NCBI RefSeq assembly: GCF_000621505.1
Contig: NZ_KK211289.1
Span: forward strand, 62,001-126,000
Source of the DNA: Ruminiclostridium cellobioparum DSM 1351 = ATCC 15832
Lineage (GTDB): Bacteria > Bacillota > Clostridia > Acetivibrionales > DSM-1351
Length of the DNA stretch: 64,000 nucleotides
Direction: 5' to 3'
Positions 16,928 through 24,266 of this stretch are shown here, piece after piece. A model generated the notes under the pieces. It made no database searches, was not told where the DNA came from, and worked only from the letters and a program-made list of their open reading frames with translations. Made by a program: the position numbers and the translations under genes. Position 1 is the stretch's first letter. Every line of letters starts with the position of its first letter.

Positions 16928-17854
16928 TTAGTCTTTTCTGTCGGATTTTGCAAAACTGTATTCACAAACGCTGCAACCGCTGCAAAGTATAACTTTCCCC
17001 GAAAAAACATTTTTAATAGTATCCAAAAGTTTTTGGTTTTTAAACCTCTCCCAATTATGAATAATTATGCTTTTGGGAGCCAGCGTTATCAATGAGCTGA
17101 CCAGCAGGTCATCGTGATTTATTTCAGACTCGGGGAGCTCGGCTATGAACTCCTGGATACACTCATTGGTAATTTCACGTTTCTTCTCATCCAGCAAAAT
17201 ATAGTTTTCATCATATTGCATTACCACATGGATGAAATTAAACTTCGATTCCTGTATCTCAACAAAATACCTTAAAAGCCTTATGAATTCCTTGTACTCC
17301 CTTTCAACGAGAAAGTCATCTACTGCATTGTCAATAATATCTTCAAGTTCCTTTATATAATCCTTCAGCCTGAAATTGACAAAGCCGTCCAGAATGATGC
17401 TGCTTGAGCTTTCAAAATACTCCATTAGTTTTTTTATAATAAGATTTCTGCGTCTTATTTGAAACAGGGTGTTGAAAAAAACCTTGTCATCGTTTCTGAT
17501 TATTTTAAGCGAAATGCGTAATATTTCTTTCTTTTCGGCTGAATTAAAATATCCATAGTTACTATTTATAATTCTATTTAAAAGTTTTTCTTCATACTGC
17601 TGTATAACATGGTCGGCAAGAGCATTTGACACATGATATTTCAGTAATTCATACTGGTTGGATTTTTTTGAGAACACCGGCTCTCCTTCTAAATTACACA
17701 CAACTGAAGTTGTACCCTCAAAATCAACCTCTTTAATAGAGTAATCTATATTCTTTTCCCTGAGTTGCTGAAGCTCTTTATCTATTTGTTGTATTATGTT
17801 TTCTGCGCTATCTGTTATCCCTATTGAGAGATATGGATACTGCATCAACTTCAC
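16928..17854 (-). CDS. Sporulation protein YtxC-like
   Basis: A 308-residue cytoplasmic protein resembling the YtxC family (PF08812), which is conserved in spore formers and has no established biochemical role. Features seen are a charged N-terminal part, a segment rich in acidic residues around 170-190 (KELEDIIDNAVDDF), and a C-terminal Cys pair region (CSGCSVC). Length fits the family. No close operon partner: the next gene upstream on the minus strand is 260 bases away. The SASP gene at 19840 supports a spore-forming host. Family call is by overall pattern, not by a catalytic motif. Confidence 0.72.
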   Translation of the reverse strand: MKLMQYPYLSIGITDSAENIIQQIDKELQQLREKNIDYSIKEVDFEGTTSVVCNLEGEPVFSKKSNQYELLKYHVSNALADHVIQQYEEKLLNRIINSNYGYFNSAEKKEILRISLKIIRNDDKVFFNTLFQIRRRNLIIKKLMEYFESSSSIILDGFVNFRLKDYIKELEDIIDNAVDDFLVEREYKEFIRLLRYFVEIQESKFNFIHVVMQYDENYILLDEKKREITNECIQEFIAELPESEINHDDLLVSSLITLAPKSIIIHNWERFKNQKLLDTIKNVFSGKVILCSGCSVCEYSFAKSDRKD

Positions 17855-18113
17855 TTCCCTTCGTGTGTAGTATGTGCTAAGTCAATTACTATTACTCCAA
17901 ATGTAAATGAATAGTTTAACCGTAATTGACTTTGGCAAAATGTTGTATGCAGTGAGCGTTTTTACAGTTTATGCTATCAAAAATTATTTTTATAATTTCC
18001 CAGCAGCTTTATCCGCTCTTAAGTCTTGCTACATTATATGCACTGTAATTTTTTAAGGTACTACACCTTCAAGATTAATTTATAACAGAGCGAGCAGCGT
18101 ATTTTCTTTATTT

Positions 18114-18890
18114 TCAGAACCAAAGATTGTACTGCCGATTCTGTTCCACAGGAATTATTGTTCCTATGTCCATAAGCTTTCCATCATTAAGCATAACCAC
18201 GTCTACGCGTTTTAAACTCAAAAAGTCCATTATTTTATGGTAATTTTTATGAAAACGTAAATCTCCGGCTATTGCAAGTTTATTTTTCCCTATCATACCT
18301 GTGGCTCCCCCGAAAAAACCCATATTAAAAGGCTCCAGCCTGATGGACTCATCAGGCTCTATCAGCAATGAATCCAAACCTGCGGCACAGACTCTTCTAT
18401 GGATGTCGTGATCCGAGGTTATGATACTGTTTGAATCAACCACACAGGTCAGACATTTGGAATAACCCTGATTTGTGTGAATAAACTCAACTCCTTTCGA
18501 GGCAAGCAGCTCCCGTACAACAGGATCGGTATATTTGGTGTTGTGAATTGCATAATTTCCGACTCTTGCAACATTGTAGGCTACAGTCATAGGGTATTTG
18601 TCTCCCAGCACGGTATTGCCCTGAAACAACCTGAAGCCTCTTTCCCGAAGTGTATCCAGAAATTGTTCCGGTGTGCCCGGTGCGTATACCAAAACATCTC
18701 CGCCTATGTGGTGCAGCATGATGTCGGGATGGAACGCAACGGCAGCATATACATCCGGATGGGCCTCTGTGGGTACTATGGCTATTTTGAGCCTTTCAAG
18801 CGCAGCTTTTATTTCGCGGGGTATCCTTCCGTCAATAATGACGGCGGTCACTGTCCCAGCCGGTAAATTTGGTGTTTCTATCAGATTCAA
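18114..18890 (-). CDS. Conserved protein, DUF6873/GME-fold-like
   Basis: A 258-residue protein whose sequence style (repeated hydrophobic beta strands, NTKYTD, HTNQGYSKC, SDHDIHR, GFFGGATG) recalls the DUF6873 proteins proposed to have the fold of guanidino-group-modifying enzymes. The Cys in the GYSKCLTCVV segment and the His/Asp residues in SDHDIHRR could form an active site, but no reaction is known. It is a single gene. The start is uncertain by a few codons because no strong ribosome binding site is seen. Function unknown. Confidence 0.6.
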   Translation of the reverse strand: MNLIETPNLPAGTVTAVIIDGRIPREIKAALERLKIAIVPTEAHPDVYAAVAFHPDIMLHHIGGDVLVYAPGTPEQFLDTLRERGFRLFQGNTVLGDKYPMTVAYNVARVGNYAIHNTKYTDPVVRELLASKGVEFIHTNQGYSKCLTCVVDSNSIITSDHDIHRRVCAAGLDSLLIEPDESIRLEPFNMGFFGGATGMIGKNKLAIAGDLRFHKNYHKIMDFLSLKRVDVVMLNDGKLMDIGTIIPVEQNRQYNLWF

Positions 18891-19421
18891 ACCCTGCCTC
18901 CGTTAATCTAGTACAATATGCAGAATATTGTACTGGTATTTGTTATAAATAAATATTTTTACTATCACACATAATTTTTCTTTTTCATATTATACTAAGG
19001 AGTGACTTTACAAAATAGTTATTTATTATGATTTTAATTAATTGTCACTCCCTGGAATAGCTTAATTATACGTTATCTCATTTGGATGCTTTAAATTAAA
19101 AACATCAAGTTAATTCAAATACATTACTGTTAATGTTACCTGATCAGTAAATCTTATTATCATAAAACCTGATTATGGTTACAAAAAACATTGTTCTCTA
19201 AAAAAGAAAATTCTTTGTACGCATCATATATCAGGACTAACTGCCTGTGAAAACAGACGGTTATTTAAATACACCGCATTTCCCGTAAAAAAGGAAGTGC
19301 GGTTATTTTATGCATGTAATGACCGCAGTGAATAAAAAATATGTACATTAATTATAATATATTCAAGCACAATTTCTAATATAGAAATTTGCCAAAACTA
19401 TCAAGAAAGGAAGTTATGACA
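18891..19421. other. Intergenic region with orphan terminator and inverted repeats
   Basis: No gene seen in the 530 bases. GGAGTGAC (18999-19006) faces GTCACTCC (19044-19051) across an AT-rich loop. ACTGCCTGT/ACAGACGGT form a hairpin near 19240-19258, just before a terminator-like stem at 19273-19303 that has no gene upstream on the plus strand. A small RNA or attenuated leader for the DUF378 gene is possible. Confidence 0.4.
19273..19309 (+). terminator. Orphan terminator upstream of the DUF378 gene
   Basis: ACCGCATTTCC (19273-19283) pairs with GGAAGTGCGGT (19293-19303) with one wobble, followed by TATTTTA. No plus-strand gene ends nearby, so it may close a small RNA or act as a leader attenuator 110 bases before the DUF378 start. 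Confidence 0.5.
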
Positions 19422-19634
19422 ATGAGAACACCTTTGGATAGGGTTGCACTAGTACTGGTTATCATTGGAGCTTTAAACTGGCTTTCTGTTGGCTTATTCA
19501 GATATGACCTGGTTGCCTCCATATTTGGAACCGCTTCGCTTTTAACAAGGACAATATTTACCATAGTAGGTATTGCCGGTTTGTACAGCATAAGTCTTTT
19601 ATTTAGGGAAACTGAAACTGCAAGAAATCAATAA
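19422..19634 (+). CDS. DUF378 family small membrane protein
   Basis: About 70 residues with two membrane helices; the first includes VALVLVIIGALNWLSVGLF, the DUF378 hallmark, and the second IFTIVGIAGLYSISLLF. Function unknown; members are common in Bacillota. The start is taken as ATG at 19422 because AAAGGAAG lies about eight bases upstream; ATG at 19416 is the alternative. A terminator follows eight bases after the stop, so it is a single gene. Confidence 0.8.
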   Translation: MRTPLDRVALVLVIIGALNWLSVGLFRYDLVASIFGTASLLTRTIFTIVGIAGLYSISLLFRETETARNQ

Positions 19635-19641
19635 TAGCCTA

Positions 19642-19674
19642 AAGTGGCGGGTGTTTGACGCCACTTTATTACTT
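19642..19674 (+). terminator. Terminator of the DUF378 gene
   Basis: AAAGTGGCG (19642-19650) pairs with CGCCACTTT (19659-19667), followed by ATTACTTTT. Confidence 0.8.
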
Positions 19675-19839
19675 TTATGGCCGGGTAAAAATATATTTAT
19701 GTTTCTATTTCCAGAATTTTTTATTAAAAAAGTTATAAATTTCTGTAATAATTTTTTCGGTATTGCAAATTATATAAGTACACCAGCAAAATCACTGATA
19801 ACAGTGAAATATGGTGACACTAAAAGGAGGAATGCGATT

Positions 19840-20034
19840 ATGGCAAGTAGAAGTAATAACAGAAACACTGGTTTTGAGAACATGAAGTATGAAATAGCTT
19901 CTCAGGTAGGCGTAAACCTCAAAGAAGGTTACAATGGTGATTTGACTTCCAGAGATGCTGGTAAAGTCGGTGGAAACATCACCAAGAAAGTATTCCAGAC
20001 ATTTAGAGATCAGCATCAGGAAATGAACAAGTAA
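19840..20034 (+). CDS. Small acid-soluble spore protein, alpha/beta type
   Basis: A 64-residue DNA-binding protein made in the forespore to protect spore DNA and feed outgrowth. It carries the family segments MKYEIASQVGV (with the GPR protease site style) and DLTSRDAGKVGGNITKK. ATG at 19840 is chosen because AAGGAGG lies nine bases upstream; a longer reading frame reaching back to 19651 lacks such a site. Expression by a forespore sigma factor (sigma G) is expected from the family, but no clear -35/-10 was identified. It is a single gene ended by a strong terminator. Confidence 0.95.
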   Translation: MASRSNNRNTGFENMKYEIASQVGVNLKEGYNGDLTSRDAGKVGGNITKKVFQTFRDQHQEMNK

Positions 20035-20070
20035 TATTTGCAGGTGAGTGTCCTTAAAGGGCACAATAAT

Positions 20071-20108
20071 AAAAGGATGCCGTTTAGGACGGTGTCCTTT
20101 TATTTAAT
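20071..20108 (+). terminator. Terminator of the SASP gene
   Basis: AAAAGGATGCCGT (20071-20083) pairs through two wobbles with ACGGTGTCCTTTT (20089-20101), followed by a T-rich run. Confidence 0.85.
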
Positions 20109-20247
20109 TAAACTTATTTGCAAATAAACACTTTATAAGTTATGAATATTTTTATATAATTGAACTAATAAGTTAATTGCACCAAGCCTGTACATACACT
20201 GCGGGGATAATGTATTTTCTTATAATAATAACAAGGAAACGGTTTCT

Positions 20248-21300
20248 ATGACAACATTTAAAACAATCCTCACAAATCAAATGACAAGGCGTATACTGAT
20301 ACTTCTTGCTTTCGGATTAGGCATCTACCTTTTAAGAGGTATGGCAAACATGTTTTTGCTGACCTTTATCTTTGCTTATCTCGGCTATACTGCGCAAAAT
20401 TTTGTTTTTAAAAGGGCTAAAAATCTTAATTCAAGAGTCTTAAAGGCTATTATCATTACAGTATACCTTGCAATCCTGACACTTGCCGTTTATGTACTGT
20501 ATCTGTATATTCCGAAAATAATTTCCGAAGTAAACTCAATCATACAGCAGGCAATTGTTTTCTTAAACGGTACCTATGAAAATGAAACCTTGAATTACTT
20601 CATATCACTTTCAAAGGAATTTAAAGTGTCAACGTATATCAACAATAATTATGAGGGTTTGATCAAATCCATCACCAATATAGGCAAATGGGGCATCGAT
20701 ATCTTTATAGCCCTGATATTGAGCTTGTTTTTTATACTTGAAAAAAACAGGATCGTCAAATTCACCTCATATTTTAAAAATAGTAAAATTAAAGTTGTAT
20801 ATGATGAAATGTCCTTTTTCGGAAGAAAATTTCTTCAATCCTTCGGAAAAGTAATCCAAACTCAGATAACCATATCATTTATCAATGCCATCCTGTCAAT
20901 GATAATGCTGTACGTACTTGACTTTCCGCAGGTATTGGGTTTAGGCGCCATGATATTCGTATTGGGGCTTGTCCCCGTAGCAGGTGTGGTTATATCACTG
21001 CTGCCGCTTGCTATTATAGCTTTTACAATTGGCGGCTTTAGAATGATTGTTTATGTTTTGATTCTGATTGCAATATTGCATGCCCTTGAGAGCTATATTC
21101 TCAATCCGAAGCTTATGTCCCAGAAGACAAAACTTCCGGTGTTCTATACTTTCGTAATTCTGATAGTATCAGAGCATATCCTTGGGATTTGGGGACTTAT
21201 AATCGGAATTCCGATATTTATTTTTATATTGGATGTACTTGAGGTACAAAATCCTGACGTACCGGCTGCAGCAGAACCTGAAGACCGGGCTGGTCAATAA
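20248..21300 (+). CDS. AI-2E family transporter (PerM-like)
   Basis: A 350-residue multi-pass membrane protein of the AI-2 exporter/PerM family. Hydrophobic segments occur near residues 10-45, 65-90, 150-170, 215-235, 240-275 and 285-330. The conserved family region GLGAMIFVLGLVPVAGVVIS and the LESYILNPKLM segment near 290 are present. Members export small molecules or ions, and substrates vary widely, so quorum-signal export should not be assumed. AAGGAAAC lies just before the start. It appears to be alone in its transcription unit; small regulatory-type genes follow after 60 bases. Confidence 0.85.
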   Translation: MTTFKTILTNQMTRRILILLAFGLGIYLLRGMANMFLLTFIFAYLGYTAQNFVFKRAKNLNSRVLKAIIITVYLAILTLAVYVLYLYIPKIISEVNSIIQQAIVFLNGTYENETLNYFISLSKEFKVSTYINNNYEGLIKSITNIGKWGIDIFIALILSLFFILEKNRIVKFTSYFKNSKIKVVYDEMSFFGRKFLQSFGKVIQTQITISFINAILSMIMLYVLDFPQVLGLGAMIFVLGLVPVAGVVISLLPLAIIAFTIGGFRMIVYVLILIAILHALESYILNPKLMSQKTKLPVFYTFVILIVSEHILGIWGLIIGIPIFIFILDVLEVQNPDVPAAAEPEDRAGQ

Positions 21301-21361
21301 TAAATACCGGGAGTTACAACAAGTTTTACTTATCACTTAATTATTATTATGGAGGTTGTTT

Positions 21362-21622
21362 ATGGCTTGCTATAATGTTATGACTGTTCTGACAAACAAC
21401 AGAATTGAAAATGTTTCTGAAATGCAGCATGTTTTTACTAAATCAGGCTGTATTATCAAAACAAGGCTTGGAATTCATGATGCAGGTGAAGACTTTTGCT
21501 CAAACGAAGGCCTTATTATCCTTCACTTGATTGGATCTGACAAGGAAGTGCTGGAGTTGGAGGAGAATTTGAACAATATTCCTGGCATTAAGGCAAAAAA
21601 CAGCCAGATTTGTTCGGATTAA
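21362..21622 (+). CDS. Small ACT-like protein, TM1266 / iron-hydrogenase regulator-like
   Basis: An 86-residue protein of about one ferredoxin-like (ACT/NikR C-terminal-like) domain. The pattern RLGIHDAG, a strand LIILHLIGSDKEV, then a helix and NNIPGIKAK matches the TM1266-type family often annotated as iron-only hydrogenase system regulator. No hydrogenase gene is in the window. The start is ATG at 21362, with GGAGG (21351-21355) six bases before it. Regulatory or ligand-binding role is inferred from the family only. Confidence 0.6.
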   Translation: MACYNVMTVLTNNRIENVSEMQHVFTKSGCIIKTRLGIHDAGEDFCSNEGLIILHLIGSDKEVLELEENLNNIPGIKAKNSQICSD

Positions 21623-21664
21623 TATTACTAAAATATCAATTATAATTAATTACCGGGGTTATAT

Positions 21665-21901
21665 ATGGCTGAAACAAAGCAATGTAAAGAATGTATGGGA
21701 ATGTTCCAATATACCACCAGTGACGGTCTTTGTCTGACCTGCAGCCAGAGAAACGAACTGGAATTTAAAAAAATCAAGAACTACTTGAAGCTGAATCCAA
21801 GAGCTACAATAGGTAAAATTGCTACTGATTTGGACATCAAAGTTGCCCATATTCAAAAGTTCGTTGACGAGGGCAGACTGGAAATCATTGATAAGCAGTA
21901 A
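21665..21901 (+). CDS. Zinc-ribbon/helix-turn-helix small protein, YvyF-like
   Basis: A 78-residue protein with four cysteines in an N-terminal zinc ribbon (CKECMGMF, then CLTC) and a C-terminal winged-helix-like part (GKIATDLDIKVAHIQKFVDEGRL). The layout resembles the flagellar-operon protein family around Bacillus YvyF, but no flagellar gene is adjacent. It probably binds nucleic acid or another protein. A terminator follows about 30 bases after the stop, and the gene 43 bases upstream is likely co-transcribed. Confidence 0.65.
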   Translation: MAETKQCKECMGMFQYTTSDGLCLTCSQRNELEFKKIKNYLKLNPRATIGKIATDLDIKVAHIQKFVDEGRLEIIDKQ

Positions 21902-21931
21902 AATTAAAATGCTTTAGTTGTTGTTAAAGTT

Positions 21932-21957
21932 AAAAGCCGGCATCAGCCGGCTTTTTT
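21932..21957 (+). terminator. Terminator after the zinc-ribbon gene
   Basis: AAAGCCGGC (21933-21941) pairs with GCCGGCTTT (21946-21954) over a four-base loop and ends in a T run. Textbook form. Confidence 0.92.
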
Positions 21958-22010
21958 ATCGGCGGCCACAAGGGCCGTTCCCATTTTATATCTATTCAAC
22001 ACGTTCCGAA

Positions 22011-22748
22011 TTATTCTTCATCCTGTTCCCAGCTGTGATATACATTGGAAACATCATCAAGGTCCTCCAGATTTTCAATCAGCTTATCCATAAACTTGAT
22101 CTGCTCAGGATCGGTAAGTTTTGTAGTCGTTGTAGGAAGCATTGACACTTCGGCTTCAAGGAATTCATATCCCTTGTTCTCAAGCGCCTCACGTACAGCT
22201 GAAAAATCCGCAGGGTCAGTCAATATTTCAAATACATCCCCATCCGCCTTGAAATCCTCGGCACCAATCTCAAGGGCTTCCATCATGAGATCATCTTCGC
22301 TGATTTTTCCGTCATTCTCAATAACTATAACACCTTTTTTATTGAACATAAAGGAAACACAGCCGCTCTGACCCAGATTACCTCCGAATTTATCAAAGTA
22401 GTGCCTTAAGTCCCCCGCAGTCCTGTTTCTGTTATCGGTGGTACATTCGCAAATAACAGCTACCCCGCCCGGACCATAGCCCTCATAGGTTATTTCTTCA
22501 TAATTCGCATTATCACCGTCGCCGGCAGCCTTTTTTATACTTCTCTGAATATTATCATTAGGCATATTGACAGCTTTACACTTGGCAATAACATCCTTCA
22601 GTTTGGAATTTGTAGCTGGATCTGCACTTCCACCAACTTTAACAGCAATTTGAATTTCTCTGCCAAGCTTAGTAAAAATCTTTCCCTTCTTTGCGTCGGC
22701 TTCTCCCTTTTGACGCTTGATATTGGCCCATTTTGAATGCCCTGACAT
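22011..22748 (-). CDS. YebC/PmpR family protein
   Basis: A 245-residue member of the YebC/PmpR (TACO1) family, recognised by its start MSGHSKWANIKRQK, GKIFTKLGREI, and the central YEGYGPGGVAV. Family members were described as transcription regulators, and more recent work shows that some assist translation of proline-rich stretches. The annotated start is ATG at 22748, with AGGGAGG five bases before it; the seven-codon upstream extension has no such site. Apparently a single gene. Confidence 0.95.
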   Translation of the reverse strand: MSGHSKWANIKRQKGEADAKKGKIFTKLGREIQIAVKVGGSADPATNSKLKDVIAKCKAVNMPNDNIQRSIKKAAGDGDNANYEEITYEGYGPGGVAVICECTTDNRNRTAGDLRHYFDKFGGNLGQSGCVSFMFNKKGVIVIENDGKISEDDLMMEALEIGAEDFKADGDVFEILTDPADFSAVREALENKGYEFLEAEVSMLPTTTTKLTDPEQIKFMDKLIENLEDLDDVSNVYHSWEQDEE

Positions 22749-22867
22749 AAATACCTCCCTAATGCTCACTGCATTATAATAAACATTGCTGATTAATTTT
22801 TTGAATTATTACTTAAACATTATAATAGTAATTTCTCAAATAATCAACCTGCTGGCATATGAGTTTG

Positions 22868-23518
22868 CTAACCTATGACTTTCCCTTCACCATCCAATGT
22901 TATATATTCTTTTTCACCGCATCCGATGATGGCCCTGCCATTTGTGTTCTCAACGACCTCCCTGATTAAGGCTTCCTCTCTTCCGTCCTCAATAAGGACC
23001 GTGATTTCAACATCCTGTCCATACTGTGTATCTTTTATTATATTATTGTTTGTCATGAGCATATTCTGTAATTTCCCAAACAATGTATATTCAAGCATTA
23101 TGTTAACATTTACACATAATTTTCTCGTAACTACTTCAGCGGCCTCCAGACCCAGAGAAGCCCCGTGGCTGTATGCGCGTATCAAACCGGATGCACCCAG
23201 GAGCGTACCTCCGAAATATCTGGTCACAACAACGGCAACATTTTGCACACCCATCCTCCTGATAACCTCAAGCGCCGGCATACCGGCCGTTCCTGACGGT
23301 TCACCGTCATCGCTGTATCTCTGGATGAGGCTGTCACCGCTTATGGAATAGGCATAGACGTTGTGGGTGGCATTCCAGTGCCTGGATTTTATTTCATTTA
23401 TAAATTCAACCGCATCCTCCTCAGAAGACACAGGCTTTACATTCGTTATAAATCTTGATTTCTTTTCCTCAAACTCGGTTACAGCAGTATTAAGGACTGT
23501 TTTATATTCGGATATCAT
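22868..23518 (-). CDS. IMPACT/YigZ family protein (UPF0029)
   Basis: A 216-residue protein of the YigZ/IMPACT family, related to the ribosomal protein S5-like N-terminal fold plus a C-terminal DUF1949-like domain. Family hallmarks: EEKKSRFI near residues 17-24, HNVYAY, RYSDDGEPSGTAGMPALE around 68-85, and TRYFGGTLLGASGLIRAY around 98-115. The exact role is not settled; translation-related or proteolysis-related roles have been proposed. It has no evident operon partner. Confidence 0.92.
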   Translation of the reverse strand: MISEYKTVLNTAVTEFEEKKSRFITNVKPVSSEEDAVEFINEIKSRHWNATHNVYAYSISGDSLIQRYSDDGEPSGTAGMPALEVIRRMGVQNVAVVVTRYFGGTLLGASGLIRAYSHGASLGLEAAEVVTRKLCVNVNIMLEYTLFGKLQNMLMTNNNIIKDTQYGQDVEITVLIEDGREEALIREVVENTNGRAIIGCGEKEYITLDGEGKVIG

Positions 23519-23613
23519 TTTGCCTCCATAAAAAAGGTTATAGCAGAATAGTAATTATTATACCTCAGTATACCTGAAAATTAAAGGCTGCAAGCTTTTT
23601 CACCTCAATAAAA

Positions 23614-23641
23614 TCAGCACTCCCCATCATGGAGAGTGCTG
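23614..23641 (-). terminator. Terminator of the Nudix gene
   Basis: AGCACTC (23616-23622) pairs with GAGTGCT (23634-23640). On the minus strand the hairpin is followed by GATTTTATT. It lies about 30 bases after the Nudix stop. Confidence 0.7.
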
Positions 23642-23669
23642 TAATTTATTTACTTTATTATTGTCAAAC

Positions 23670-24107
23670 TTAATAAAACCCTACCGCATCGGAATTTTCC
23701 ACCTTGCAATACTTTGAATAGGAACAGTTTATAAGGGATCTGTCCTGACTGTAGGTTATTTTTTGCAAGGCCTCCTCAATGGTAAAATAACCGCCATCGG
23801 TAAAGTTCTCTTCTTTATTAACTTCAAATTTATCATCCAGGGATTTCATGACGTACCATGTGATCTTATTGCAGACTGGCCTTTGACGTGTGACTGAAAA
23901 GAATTCGTAATTGGTATTACCCGCAGTAGAAATAATTTCGGCATTAATTCCTGCTTCTTCTTTAACTCTTCGCCTGGCAACTTCATCGGGATATTCCCCG
24001 ATCTTAATTACTCCCTTAGGAAGCACCCACTCATCCTTCTCATTTTTGAGAAGAAATACTTTCTCTCCGGAAAAGACAACACCACCTGCACAGTTTCTAA
24101 CAAGCAT
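23670..24107 (-). CDS. Nudix hydrolase
   Basis: A 145-residue Nudix-fold hydrolase of nucleoside-diphosphate-linked substrates. The Nudix box is recognisable near residues 33-55 (GVIKIGEYPDE then ARRRVKEEAGI). The canonical REuxEE reads RRVKEE, so the first glutamate of the motif is Arg, while the last two are kept. This may weaken or change catalysis. Start is ATG at 24107, preceded by AGGGAAGGGG. Substrate cannot be predicted. Confidence 0.85.
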   Translation of the reverse strand: MLVRNCAGGVVFSGEKVFLLKNEKDEWVLPKGVIKIGEYPDEVARRRVKEEAGINAEIISTAGNTNYEFFSVTRQRPVCNKITWYVMKSLDDKFEVNKEENFTDGGYFTIEEALQKITYSQDRSLINCSYSKYCKVENSDAVGFY

Positions 24108-24266
24108 AATCAAAACCCCTTCCCTGATAGATTTTTTTGAGTTTTCAGAATAATCAGATAATAATATAATTATTCATATGTATATATTATCTAACTATTC
24201 CTTATTATTTCCAATGCATAGAATTTAATACATTCTATTATAAATATAATACCGTACTTATATATA

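Noticed and set aside
20231-20245. Catabolite-response (cre)-like text at the AI-2E transporter start
   Set aside because: AGGAAACGGTTTCT overlaps the ribosome binding site and is only a partial match; chance is likely.
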